Source: Gemmatimonadota bacterium (GTDB taxonomy: Bacteria > JAAXHH01). Taken from it: a stretch of DNA of 49,474 bases. This document shows positions 7,144-16,137 of the stretch, one piece after another. How positions within the stretch are numbered: position 1 is the stretch's first letter; each line of letters opens with the position of its first letter. Where the stretch lies: assembly GCA_026706345.1 (NCBI GenBank), contig JAPOYX010000242.1, positions 1 to 49,474 of the forward strand. Reading direction: 5' to 3'. The notes beneath the pieces are model-generated. The model did not search any database. It was given only the letters and a program-made list of their open reading frames with translations, and was not told the DNA's origin. The position numbers and the translations under genes were made by a program.

Positions 7144-10100
7144 TCAGCGACCCGGTCCATGAAGCCGCAGCGCTTCCCGAAACACCTCCTGGGAGACCCA
7201 GCGCGTGTTATAGGCGCCCCGGTAAGTTCGCAGGTCGGCATCGTCCGGATAACGGGACGCCAGACCGTAAGGATAATCGGGCATCCCGTGAAAGGGCAGC
7301 GGTTCGATCGTGGCGGCGGTCGCCGTGTTCAGGTCGCCCTCCTTGAGCCATCCGTCGGTATGCAGGACAAAGTCTCGCGTCCAGCCAGGCGGTGGTTCGG
7401 GAAGGTCCGCGGCATCGAAGGTCACCTTGATTTCCTCTCCCGAACTGTAGATGACATAACGGTTGTCGGATGCCCTCAGCAGGGGCGTCACGTCGCCGTA
7501 CCGCGTTCTGTATCCCTCGAAAGGCAGCCACTGAGGTTCGCCGCTCAACGATTGGTAATCCCTGATAAATGGTCCATAGGGCGCGGTCCGGTACTCCCGG
7601 GAGTAGCCGCGGTAGTGTAGATCCGCGATTTCGGGCGACATCCGCGTGATGCGCGTTTCGGCCTGCAAGGGTTCGTCGACGGTGAAAAAGGCCTCGCTCC
7701 AGTACAGTTGCAGGTTCGTGGTAAGCCTGACGCGGTAGTCGTCGGCAGCGAATCGGTCCGTCAAATCGATGAATACGGTCTTGTGTTCCCCAGACGGAAA
7801 GCCGGTGTACGGTATCACGGTCCGCCACATTCCTTCCTCGTCCGGCGTTTCCAGGTACGGCGCGACCACGGCGGCGTTTTCGCGCTGGGACAGGGCCAGG
7901 TTGGAACTGGGCTCGACGGGCATGATCCAGCCACACAGGTACAGGTGGATCCGTTCCGCGTCCTTCAGATCGCCCAGGTCCAGCGTAATGGAATGGAGTT
8001 CGGGGACGCCCTGGAAGTCACCGAGCCTGTAATCACCGACGTAAAGGCTGTCCCGGGCGGTGAGATGGGGCAGGATGTTTCTTCCATGGTGGTCATGAGC
8101 CGCCACGGGCAGGCGCGGTTCGGTCACCGTATGGATCTCGAGATCCGGGTACGGTGGCGGCAGGTACTTCTCATCCACGTAGATGTCCGTCTCATCCGGG
8201 TGGTCGACGACCAGCAGTTCCATTTTGTCCATGTACACCGCGTCCCATAGTTCTTCCACGACCCGGACCTCGAACTTTCCGTCCCGCAGCCGCAACTGGT
8301 CCCCGCGAATCTTCACATAATCGTTCGCCGCGTCCGGAAAGGCCGGCGTGCCGGTTTCCGTCAGGGCGCCGATGGCGCTGCGCGTCATCAGGTGGGTAAC
8401 GAATACGTAACGGTCGCCGTTCCAGGTGTACAGCGACGGACACGAACCCTTGAGCCGCTGGGGTTCGACGATGAGCGTGCGGGACTCCGGATCGATCCGG
8501 TTCTGGGGCACACCGTTGCTCCAGACGACCCGGATGACGTCGGCCTGTTCCCGGGTGCCGAGACCGACGTGGGTGACGGGAGCGTCGACCAGCAGGGACT
8601 GGTAATGTGCCCCGGCGTTTACCTCGATCGTGGATCCTATGCCGTAGAAGTTGTTCTTCCCGCTTCCTTCCAGGGCCGCGGCAAGCTGCACCTTGAGCCA
8701 ACCGTTTGCGTTGCCGCCGTCATTACGGAGTATCATGGGGCGGCCCGCGGAGAGTAGTACGATATCCAGGTCACCGTCATCGTCCAGGTCACCGGGTTCC
8801 ACGTCTTCGATGGTCGGAGGCAGGCCGGGCAGCAGGGACGCCTGTTCCTCGAAGCGGCCATTCCCCAGGTTTCTGATCAGCCGGAGCCCTGCCCCCTCCG
8901 GCGCCGCGGCGCCGGCCAGGATCAGGTCGATGAATCCGTCATTGTCGAAGTCGACGGTCCGGACGGCGACGGCATCGAGGCCGTCACACGCATTGCCGAA
9001 CGCCGATGGCGTGCCCTTTCCGTCGAAACGGCTGCCTGCTTCGTTCCACAACATCCGGCATCCGCCGCCCCCGGTTCCCGCGAGAAAAAGGTCCAGCGCG
9101 CCGTCGTTATTGAAATCGGCCGCGGCAACCGTCTTCGCTCCGTCCCAGCGGATACCGCCGAAGCGGCCGGTCCAGTCCACCCACCTGCCCTGACGCACGT
9201 TTCGGTAGATCCGGTGCGCCCCGTCCCCGAACAGCGCGACCACGTCCACAGCCCCGTCCAGATCGAAGTCGCCCCACACAATCGGCTGGGCAGCTGGGGT
9301 GCCGGAAGCGCCATTCCCGCCTGCGCCGGAAACGCCATCTCCAGACGCAACGGAGACTTCGCCTCCCGTTTCTTCGAAACCTACTGCAGCCGTGGCATCT
9401 TCGAACAGGCCGCCCTCCGTATGGCGAGAGAATCGAAGCGCCCGCCCGTTGGACGCCAGGATGTCCAGGTCGCCGTCGTGGTCGAAATCCGCCCGCGAAG
9501 CGTACACAGGCGAATTCGACCCGGTAGAATCGAAGGTCTGGACCAGGACGTAGGTCCCGTCTCCCGCGTTGTGATACACCCGGGACAGTCCGACTTCGGC
9601 CACGTGCAGATCCGCGTCCCCGTCGTTGTCGAAATCCCCCGTTGTCAGCCGGTAGTTCGAACCCGCGTCTTCACCGGTCCACGGGTTCGAGCCGGCCTCC
9701 CAGCCACGCTCGCGGTTGTGAATGACGGCCAGCCCATCCGGGCCTGCCAGCACCATGTCTAGTCGGCCGTCCCCGTCCAGGTCCGGCAGCGCCAGGTCCG
9801 TCCATCCGTCCTCGGCAGGAAGTAAAGCGCTTATCGATTCGTCGCCCGCATCTACGAAATTCATGTCGACCAGGGTGTCCGCGGTCACGACGGCGAGGTC
9901 AGGCGGCGCCGTCCGGAAATCGTAGAGCGGGGGCGACTGTTGCGATGGATCCCCCAGGCGGTCCCGCGACGCCCGGTAGGCCGGGTCCACCACGAGCAGG
10001 TTGCCCAGGATGCCCGCGCTGGAACCGGCCTCGGCCGTGTCACGGCGGTTCAGCGCGTCCATGGTTCGGTCCAGCCAGATCCGAATGTCAGCCGGAACGG

Positions 10101-10713
10101 GGACGAGCAACCGGCTCATTCGTTCGTACCCGGCCGAGGCTTCCTGTAACCGGCCCATTCGAACCAGGGTTTCGTTCAACTCGACGAGCACGGCCAGGTT
10201 GTCCGGTTCGTATTCAAGCATGGCCTGCAGTTCGCCAAGCGTGTCTTCGTCCCGGTGAGCCGGTCCCCGCAGCCTTCTCATTTCCGTGAGGTACTTGTAC
10301 CGGAGCGCCACGTCGCGCCTGTTCTGGTCGACGGCGCGGGCGAGAATGGACAAAGCGCGTTCGCGGTCGCCCAGGGCCGCCACGATGTCGGACTGGATGG
10401 AAAGGACGGCGCCGTCCCCCGGGGCGAGATCCACTGCCCGGTCGATGGTCGCACCGGCCGTCCGGTAATCCCGAAGCTTCAGAAGTGCCAGGGCCCGGTT
10501 CGCGTGGCCGAGCGGTTCTCCGGGCGCCAACCCGGCGACCGCCTCGAAGGAACCCGCCGCGCCTTCCAGATCGTTCCGATACAGGTAGGCCAGCCCCGTG
10601 TTCTTCTCCGACAGGGCTTCCACCCACACGTCGCGGGAGGGAGGCGTATCACCGCATCCCGCGAGCAGGCATATGGCCAGAGATATCGCAATTGTGCCCG
10701 TAGGCATTCGCAT
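7144..10713 (-). CDS. Giant lipoprotein: TPR + FG-GAP/VCBS propeller + ASPIC/UnbV (CRTAC1-like)
   Basis: This 1189-residue protein begins with a lipoprotein signal (LLAGCG). Residues about 30-230 form TPR-like helical repeats. Residues about 300-660 contain at least seven calcium-loop repeats of the D-x-D-x-D-G type (DLDGDGRLD, DFDNDGDAD, DFDHDGDLD, DFDLDGAVD, DFNNDGALD, DFDNDGFID, DLDDDGDLD), expected to form an FG-GAP/VCBS beta-propeller. An ASPIC/UnbV segment follows (GIGSTIEV, VGLGTR, VVWSNG at about 690-750). The last 430 residues start with CPSLYTWNGDRYVFVT and match no domain I can name. Comparable proteins are surface or periplasmic and may bind proteins or carbohydrates. A Gly/Ser-rich loop lies at 9293-9356. 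It is the last gene of the six-gene minus-strand operon, 25 bp after the cyclohydrolase gene. Confidence 0.85.
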   Translation of the reverse strand: MRMPTGTIAISLAICLLAGCGDTPPSRDVWVEALSEKNTGLAYLYRNDLEGAAGSFEAVAGLAPGEPLGHANRALALLKLRDYRTAGATIDRAVDLAPGDGAVLSIQSDIVAALGDRERALSILARAVDQNRRDVALRYKYLTEMRRLRGPAHRDEDTLGELQAMLEYEPDNLAVLVELNETLVRMGRLQEASAGYERMSRLLVPVPADIRIWLDRTMDALNRRDTAEAGSSAGILGNLLVVDPAYRASRDRLGDPSQQSPPLYDFRTAPPDLAVVTADTLVDMNFVDAGDESISALLPAEDGWTDLALPDLDGDGRLDMVLAGPDGLAVIHNRERGWEAGSNPWTGEDAGSNYRLTTGDFDNDGDADLHVAEVGLSRVYHNAGDGTYVLVQTFDSTGSNSPVYASRADFDHDGDLDILASNGRALRFSRHTEGGLFEDATAAVGFEETGGEVSVASGDGVSGAGGNGASGTPAAQPIVWGDFDLDGAVDVVALFGDGAHRIYRNVRQGRWVDWTGRFGGIRWDGAKTVAAADFNNDGALDLFLAGTGGGGCRMLWNEAGSRFDGKGTPSAFGNACDGLDAVAVRTVDFDNDGFIDLILAGAAAPEGAGLRLIRNLGNGRFEEQASLLPGLPPTIEDVEPGDLDDDGDLDIVLLSAGRPMILRNDGGNANGWLKVQLAAALEGSGKNNFYGIGSTIEVNAGAHYQSLLVDAPVTHVGLGTREQADVIRVVWSNGVPQNRIDPESRTLIVEPQRLKGSCPSLYTWNGDRYVFVTHLMTRSAIGALTETGTPAFPDAANDYVKIRGDQLRLRDGKFEVRVVEELWDAVYMDKMELLVVDHPDETDIYVDEKYLPPPYPDLEIHTVTEPRLPVAAHDHHGRNILPHLTARDSLYVGDYRLGDFQGVPELHSITLDLGDLKDAERIHLYLCGWIMPVEPSSNLALSQRENAAVVAPYLETPDEEGMWRTVIPYTGFPSGEHKTVFIDLTDRFAADDYRVRLTTNLQLYWSEAFFTVDEPLQAETRITRMSPEIADLHYRGYSREYRTAPYGPFIRDYQSLSGEPQWLPFEGYRTRYGDVTPLLRASDNRYVIYSSGEEIKVTFDAADLPEPPPGWTRDFVLHTDGWLKEGDLNTATAATIEPLPFHGMPDYPYGLASRYPDDADLRTYRGAYNTRWVSQEVFREALRLHGPGR

Positions 10714-10738
10714 CCGCGCCGCCTCGATTCGGGGAGGG

Positions 10739-11449
10739 TTAATACCTGTTGATGGCCGTGAGTTCGCTGCTTCCGTCCGGGGCCACGCGTTTCACGGCGA
10801 TGGCGATCCGGTTTTCCCTGTCGAGAGCGTTCCAGTACGTCCGCATGACTTCCTCCGCACCGCCTGCCAGGGGCATGGCCAGGGGATCGCCCGAAAATCC
10901 CGGCAACGGATTCCCGTCCCCCGCATACGTCGTCAGGCACAGTCCGAGACCGGGCGGCGGTGGCGACGGGCGGTAGGTCGCCCGGTCGGTCCGGGCGGGA
11001 TCGACCGGATTCGCCTTGAGTATGTTAAGGGTAACGGTGGGCGGCCCTGACAGGTCCAGCATGCCGCTGATGCGCGGCGTGTAGTTCGGGGCGTCGGGCT
11101 CACGCTCCCGGGTGGCCAGGGCGTCGTCGAAGGTTCCGCCGTTTCTCAACGCGTCGTAAATGGTCTGCGACTGGTCGCCGTTGGCGATGATGTATATACC
11201 CGACAGTTCGAGCATGGCGGGATAGATGATCAGTTCAGGCGCGTCCAGCCTGGAGCGGTCGACCGGTTCGGTCCGCAATACGGGACCTTCGATCGTGAGC
11301 CGGCGGTTCCGGCTGTGCCCGCTGCGGCCCATGATCCAGTAGAGCATCAGCCAGGTACCGTCATCGGCCGACCGTCCGATGATCAGGCCCCGTCCGGGAT
11401 AGCTGTTAGCGGCGATATGTCGCGCGAAATTCCGTTCCGGGGCCTGCAT
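10739..11449 (-). CDS. purO: IMP cyclohydrolase, archaeal PurO type
   Basis: The 236-residue protein matches the PurO / IMP_cyclohyd family, which closes the ring of FAICAR to give IMP, the last step of purine synthesis. Landmarks in order are NSYPGRGLIIGR, YWIMGRSGHSRNR, the NGDQSQTIYDAL block, NYTPRI and PGLGLCLTTY. Most bacteria use the C-terminal or N-terminal domain of PurH for this reaction, and PurO is best known in archaea, with scattered bacterial homologues. There is a good AAAGGA Shine-Dalgarno sequence before the ATG. It lies between the AAA ATPase gene (33 bp upstream) and the giant lipoprotein. No other purine gene is visible. It may act in purine synthesis or be a reused paralogue. 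Confidence 0.82.
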   Translation of the reverse strand: MQAPERNFARHIAANSYPGRGLIIGRSADDGTWLMLYWIMGRSGHSRNRRLTIEGPVLRTEPVDRSRLDAPELIIYPAMLELSGIYIIANGDQSQTIYDALRNGGTFDDALATREREPDAPNYTPRISGMLDLSGPPTVTLNILKANPVDPARTDRATYRPSPPPPGLGLCLTTYAGDGNPLPGFSGDPLAMPLAGGAEEVMRTYWNALDRENRIAIAVKRVAPDGSSELTAINRY

Positions 11450-11482
11450 GCGGTTCCTTTGGGTTTCCTGACGACGGTCTCT

Positions 11483-12637
11483 TCATTCGAAGAGATTCAA
11501 CTGATCCAGGTTGTCGGCGTGGGTCTTTTCGAAGGCGCCCCGGTCTTCCGAGGCGTCCCGCTCCAGTAGAAAAAGGGCGTCCCGCACGTTTCCGGTCACC
11601 TCCGCTTCCGATCCTTCGGGGACGGGCTTCAGCAACAGGAGTTCCTCACGCTCTATATCGGGGTCGGACAACAGCGCATCGCTGTGCGTGCTGATCAGCA
11701 CCTGTCTGCCTGTGTTCCGCTGCATGCGCTGGATCAGGGCGGCAAGGCGGTTGACGATGCCCGTGTGCAGACAGAGTTCGGGTTCTTCCAGCATCAGGAG
11801 CGAATCGCCTTCGAGAAGCGCCCACAACATGCCGATCAGACGCAACGTGCCGTCCGAGAACTGGTCCTCCCGCTGAATGCCGGCCCGGGGCCGCCAGTGG
11901 GCATACAGGGCCTGGAGATGGGGACGGCCCGTTTCCTGGTCACGTATGAATTCTAGCTGCTCCAGCTGCGGCACGGCCACCTTCAGCACCTGCTCTATCC
12001 GGGACAGCCGGGCCCTGCGCGTCCGCTCATGTTCCCGGGCTATCTTCTCCAGGAAATCCTGTCCATATGGATCGCCCTCGAGGGTCCGGCCGCGAATCAG
12101 GTCCGTATGGCGCAGAAGCGGCGGCACCAGATGATGGTAGGTGATGGCCTGAAAGAACCGGGCGATATCCCGGAACGCCCGGTTGGCGGCGATCTGCTCC
12201 AGGTAGGTCTGCGTCAGCCGCACGATGTCTTCCTGGTCGTCCTCGTTCGGCCTGTCGAGCAGGGCGACCCCGTCCCTGCTCACGCGTTCGTAGGTAATCA
12301 GCGTATGCCGGTTCCCCCGGGCCTGCTGCTTGAGCCCCAGTTCGTAGCGCCAGGTCTCGCGTCCGTTAACCGGGTCGGAGAATCGGACTTCGATGGCGAT
12401 ATCCGGATCCCTCCGCGCGGCGAGATTCCGGATCTTCGTCATGCCGCCCCGGTCCGCGCCGGCCCTCTGCAGCCCGCCGCCCTCGATCTTAGCGATATCC
12501 GGCAGAAACCGGAAGACGTCCATCAGGTTGGATTTGCCAGACGCGTTGGGGCCGACGATGAACTGCCTTTTCTGCAGGTCGACGTCAATCTGCGGGAAAT
12601 TGCGCCAGTTTCTGACTTTCAGGTGACTCACATACAT
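11483..12637 (-). CDS. AAA family ATPase (RecF/OLD-like, AAA_21)
   Basis: A 384-residue SMC/RecF-like ATPase. The N-terminus (LKVRNWRNF) is typical of this group. It has Walker A GPNASGKSN (about 29-37), a signature-like QFSDGTLRLIGMLWALL and Walker B LLMLEEPELCLHTG, followed by a switch ISTHSDALL. Such proteins couple ATP hydrolysis to DNA or protein transactions. Many sit next to nucleases or DUF4276 proteins in defence modules, but no such partner is adjacent here and no TOPRIM domain is visible. Start ATG with GGAG about ten bases upstream. It is 25 bp downstream of the enolase-superfamily gene and presumably in the same operon. The function remains open. Confidence 0.82.
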   Translation of the reverse strand: MYVSHLKVRNWRNFPQIDVDLQKRQFIVGPNASGKSNLMDVFRFLPDIAKIEGGGLQRAGADRGGMTKIRNLAARRDPDIAIEVRFSDPVNGRETWRYELGLKQQARGNRHTLITYERVSRDGVALLDRPNEDDQEDIVRLTQTYLEQIAANRAFRDIARFFQAITYHHLVPPLLRHTDLIRGRTLEGDPYGQDFLEKIAREHERTRRARLSRIEQVLKVAVPQLEQLEFIRDQETGRPHLQALYAHWRPRAGIQREDQFSDGTLRLIGMLWALLEGDSLLMLEEPELCLHTGIVNRLAALIQRMQRNTGRQVLISTHSDALLSDPDIEREELLLLKPVPEGSEAEVTGNVRDALFLLERDASEDRGAFEKTHADNLDQLNLFE

Positions 12638-12662
12638 GGGTCGCTCCGGGCATACGCGACAG

Positions 12663-13853
12663 CTAGTCGAAGAATCCCTGGTCGTCTTCCTTCAGATAAG
12701 GAACGGTCTTGTCCGGCACCAGGTCGACGCCCAGGCCGGGACGGTCCCAGACCTCGATGAAGCCGTCTTTCACGACGGGGTCCGGCAGGCCCTCCACGAT
12801 GTCGTACCACCAGGCCGGGTTCCCGACAGGATATTCGAAGGCGATGTAGTTGGGCGGCATGGCGGCCGAGGCGTGCACCAGCGCGGCCAGGCCGATCAGG
12901 CCGTCGATGACGCCGTGGGGCGCCATGAGCACGCCGTGGAGGTCGGCGTATTCGGCGATCCACTTGAGTTCCGCGATCCCGCCCACGTCGGCGGGATCGG
13001 GTCCCACCACGTCCACGGCCCGCTTCTCGATGAGGTCGACGAAATTCTCCCGAAGGTAGATCTGTTCCCCGGTGTGAATCGGCGTAGAAGTCCTCGAGTT
13101 CACCTCCCGGTAGAGGTCGGCCAGGACAAAGGGCGTATAGTCGCCGGTGATCATGTCTTCGAGCCACATGATGTGCAGGTGTTCCACGGCTTTCGCCAGG
13201 CGCAGGGCGTCCGGCACGAGCATGCCGGGGCCGCAGTCGAGGGCCAGGCCGACTTCATCTCCGAGGACCGCCTTCATGGCTTCGATGCAGGCCACCAGGT
13301 GCTTCAGGCCCTTCTCGGTGAGCGGACCGCGATTGGCGTGAAAGCCTTGGCGCTGCAGGTCGCCGTAGAAGAAGTCGGGGACCTGCGTAGGCATCTGGCT
13401 GTGGAAACTGATGCCCTGCTTGATGATGGTGAAACCCTCTGGCGCCGCCTTCATCCGGGCCATGTCCTCGGCGTAGTCTTCCACCGTGGCGCCCTTCATG
13501 GGAAACCGTACGGCGCCGTTGTAGACCCGGACCCGGTCCCGCATCTTTCCCCCGAGCAGCTTGTAGACCGGCAGGCCGGCCGCCTTGCCGGCGATATCCC
13601 ACAGGGCCATTTCGATGGCGCTGACCGCGCTGCCCCAGGGCTTGAAACTGCCCAGCCGCCGTATGCTCGCGACGACGCGGTTCACGTCCGTCGGGTCCTG
13701 GCCGATGATATAATCCCGATAGAACAGGACGTGGGGTTTCATGTAGGGCTTGGAGTTCTCGATTTCGCCCAGACCGTGAATCCCTTCGTCCGTGGTGATC
13801 CGGACCACGGGATTCTGTCCGATCACGGCGCATTTCAGGTCGGTGATTTTCAT
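12663..13853 (-). CDS. Mandelate racemase / muconate lactonizing enzyme (enolase superfamily) sugar-acid dehydratase-like
   Basis: This 396-residue enzyme has the enolase-superfamily capping domain followed by a modified TIM barrel. Metal ligands can be placed at D206 (LALDCGPG), E232 (MWLEDM) and E263 (HTGEQ). K145 (FTIIKQG) and H313 (MAPHG) are positioned as the opposing acid/base residues. The family abstracts a proton alpha to a carboxylate, and this subgroup is closest in pattern to acid-sugar dehydratases such as galactonate or gluconate/mannonate dehydratases. The ATG overlaps the stop codon of the preceding PhyH gene by four bases and has GGAG upstream, so translation is probably coupled. 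With the neighbouring aminotransferase and oxygenase it suggests catabolism of a hydroxy- or sugar acid. The exact substrate is not readable. Confidence 0.9.
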   Translation of the reverse strand: MKITDLKCAVIGQNPVVRITTDEGIHGLGEIENSKPYMKPHVLFYRDYIIGQDPTDVNRVVASIRRLGSFKPWGSAVSAIEMALWDIAGKAAGLPVYKLLGGKMRDRVRVYNGAVRFPMKGATVEDYAEDMARMKAAPEGFTIIKQGISFHSQMPTQVPDFFYGDLQRQGFHANRGPLTEKGLKHLVACIEAMKAVLGDEVGLALDCGPGMLVPDALRLAKAVEHLHIMWLEDMITGDYTPFVLADLYREVNSRTSTPIHTGEQIYLRENFVDLIEKRAVDVVGPDPADVGGIAELKWIAEYADLHGVLMAPHGVIDGLIGLAALVHASAAMPPNYIAFEYPVGNPAWWYDIVEGLPDPVVKDGFIEVWDRPGLGVDLVPDKTVPYLKEDDQGFFD

Positions 13854-14674
13854 GAAGCGTCTCCATTTAACTCCGCCAGCAGGCGCTCTACAACAAGCTT
13901 CGGTCCCTGGAATCCGCCCTGGCGTTTCATCTCGCAGACGCCCTCCGACAACAGGTTCCGGTGTTCCTCAATGGGGCCCGCACCGGGCGTCCAGGACGCG
14001 TAGGACGTGCAGTAACGCTGGAACATGGTGCGCCGCGGGGGATCGTGCCAGGGCCAGGGCAGGGCGCCGTGGCACAGCGCCTCGGTGAAAACGACGGCGT
14101 CGCCGGCGTTGACGGGCACGTTGACGACCGTCGGGGGACCGGATCGGATGTTGACGTGTCGGGGCCGTTCGAAATAGGTCTTGTGACTTCCCGGTATGCA
14201 GACGAAGCCGGCGCCGTCCGGAACGTCCACCAGGGAAATGGCCGCGTTGATGAAGGTGGCGAAAACCTCGCCGTCCGCGGCCTGGTAATCGTTGGCCGGG
14301 TTCCGCCATGCGCCGGAGGCGCCGTTGTGCAGCGTAATCTCGTCGCTGTCGGGAAGGTTCACCGTGAGGGCCGACAGCAGATGCTGAGGGCGCTCGCGGG
14401 TCAGGGCGAGCACGACGCGCATGATCGGCAGGTTGAGGATCAACCGGTCGAAAACCGGGTCGGCGTATTCGGCGTGGAGAATAGCCCGCGCGGCGGTCGG
14501 TTTTTCGACGGGATCGTCGTAGGAACAGAGCGGCGGCGGCAGCTCCTTCTCTTCCATCCCGTGCCACTCGTCGCACCGCGCGATCATGTGTTCAAGGTCC
14601 TCCTGCGAGACGACCTGGCGGAGGACCAGGTAACCGTGCAGATCGAAAAGCCATTTCTCCTGATCTGTGAGCAT
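13850..14674 (-). CDS. PhyH-fold Fe(II)/2-oxoglutarate oxygenase-like protein with HxG motif
   Basis: The 274-residue protein belongs to the phytanoyl-CoA dioxygenase superfamily (N-terminal LFDLHGYLVL, later GFVCIPGSH and AGDAVVF). The proximal iron motif, normally H-x-D, reads H116-N-G118. The distal histidine is H202 (CHGALPW), and arginines near R215 and R220 could bind 2-oxoglutarate. Loss of the Asp is also seen in Fe/2OG halogenases and in some uncharacterised PhyH subfamilies. The frame opens at a TTG (14692) overlapping the aminotransferase stop codon. I prefer the ATG at 14674 because its first residues (MLTDQEKWLFDL) align with the start of the paralogue at 21713. The stop codon overlaps the next gene by four bases. 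Confidence 0.85.
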   Translation of the reverse strand: MLTDQEKWLFDLHGYLVLRQVVSQEDLEHMIARCDEWHGMEEKELPPPLCSYDDPVEKPTAARAILHAEYADPVFDRLILNLPIMRVVLALTRERPQHLLSALTVNLPDSDEITLHNGASGAWRNPANDYQAADGEVFATFINAAISLVDVPDGAGFVCIPGSHKTYFERPRHVNIRSGPPTVVNVPVNAGDAVVFTEALCHGALPWPWHDPPRRTMFQRYCTSYASWTPGAGPIEEHRNLLSEGVCEMKRQGGFQGPKLVVERLLAELNGDAS

Positions 14675-14688
14675 GCGATTCGCCCCAG

Positions 14689-16137
14689 TCAATTCACATA
14701 CGCTTTATGGAATTCGATCCACCTCGGAAGGACCTCCTCGATGACATCCCTGGGCGGCAGAAACGCGATCCTCAGGTGACTGGTGCCCGGTTTCTGCCCG
14801 AATCCCGCGCCGTTGACCGTGACCAGCCCGGTCGCTTCCAGGAGTCCCATGCAGTAATCGAAGTCGTTCTTTCCGTCCGGCAGCCTGTCCAGACGGGGAA
14901 ACAGGTACATCGCGCCCGTTCGTCCGAAACAGGATACGCCGTCCATGTGGTCGAATCCCGCCCGTATCATGACCGCCTTGTCGTGGAGGTCGTCGAGGAT
15001 CTTTCTCCGCTCGATCGTGAAACGGCGGTAGGGCTCTGCGTTTTCGGGCGGGGGGCTGACGAGGAGATACATCATCAACTGCCCGACTGTGTTGGAACAG
15101 ATATTCACCGAAGCCTGCTTGAGCACCAGGTCTGTAAAAGACAGTCCGGTGTTTCCGACACGCGGAGCGTTCCTGATCTCGAGATATCCGCCCCGGTGGC
15201 CGCACTCGCCGTAGAAACCCTTCGAGGTACTGTGCACGCTGAACAGCGGAACATCGCTTCGTCCCAGCACCCGGGCGAAGGATACGAAACCCGCGTCCGC
15301 TTCGTAGACGTTCTCCTGGTAGACCTCGTCGGCAATGATGGCCAGGCCGTTTTCCCCGGCGAAGGCAATGACCTCGCCGATTGTCTCCTCGTTCAGTACC
15401 GCGCCGGTCGGGTTGCCCGGACTGATGACCACGATGGCCTTGACGGCCACGCCGCGTTCCCGGGCGCCTTCCAGGGAAGATTCCAGCAGGGCCCTGTCCA
15501 TGGCCCAACCCGATTCCTCGTGGAGGAAATAGTCTACCTGTACGCCGCCGCATCGCCTGATGGCCGCGGAGTACAGCGGATACTGGGGGATGGGGATCAT
15601 GATGCCGTCGGATTCGTCATCGATCAGCAGATCGATGACGTACCGCACCGCCTCGCTGGCGCCGTTGGTGATAAAAACCTGCCCGGGGTCGGAACGGGGC
15701 ACGCGGCCGCCGTCCGCTCCGTCCCGGCGGTCGATGTAATCGGCCACGGCTGCCCGGATGAACTGCGGCCCGCTGCTGTCCGAATAGGCGCCCATGCCGG
15801 TTTCCATCCGCGCCAGATAGCGTTCGCTGAGGTCGAGCACGTAGTCGGAGTGGAAGTCGTCCCTTTCCAGGCCGTCCAGGCTGCCATCGTCGAACAGCGT
15901 TTTGAGGCGACGCTCGCGTTCGATCCGAACCGGGTGTTCGACCAGGCTCAGCACCTCCCGGTAGAATGAGATGGGCTGTTGGCCGAGCGCCTGGGGATTA
16001 CCGAGATTGCACGGGATGATCCGTCTGCCCTGCTGCTTCAATTCGGCTGCCCGCTGGGGTATCGGTCCCCGCACGGCATACTCCATCTCGAGTATCCGTC
16101 GGTTGACCTTCATGTCCCAGGGCGCGTCAACTTTCAT
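14689..16137 (-). CDS. Class I/II PLP-dependent aminotransferase, alanine aminotransferase type
   Basis: A 482-residue fold-type I aminotransferase. It resembles the alanine aminotransferase (GPT) branch rather than the shorter AspC type. Signs are the N-terminal MEYAVRGPIPQRA and CNLGNPQALGQQPISFYRE, the VISPGNPTGAVL block and the PLP-lysine motif HSTSKGFYGECGHRGGY with the lysine near residue 305. ALT transfers the amino group between alanine and 2-oxoglutarate, giving pyruvate and glutamate. It is the first gene of the six-gene minus-strand operon, about 110 nt downstream of a strong promoter. Its stop codon lies just before the PhyH gene. A second ATG eight codons in is an alternative start. 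Confidence 0.9.
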   Translation of the reverse strand: MKVDAPWDMKVNRRILEMEYAVRGPIPQRAAELKQQGRRIIPCNLGNPQALGQQPISFYREVLSLVEHPVRIERERRLKTLFDDGSLDGLERDDFHSDYVLDLSERYLARMETGMGAYSDSSGPQFIRAAVADYIDRRDGADGGRVPRSDPGQVFITNGASEAVRYVIDLLIDDESDGIMIPIPQYPLYSAAIRRCGGVQVDYFLHEESGWAMDRALLESSLEGARERGVAVKAIVVISPGNPTGAVLNEETIGEVIAFAGENGLAIIADEVYQENVYEADAGFVSFARVLGRSDVPLFSVHSTSKGFYGECGHRGGYLEIRNAPRVGNTGLSFTDLVLKQASVNICSNTVGQLMMYLLVSPPPENAEPYRRFTIERRKILDDLHDKAVMIRAGFDHMDGVSCFGRTGAMYLFPRLDRLPDGKNDFDYCMGLLEATGLVTVNGAGFGQKPGTSHLRIAFLPPRDVIEEVLPRWIEFHKAYVN

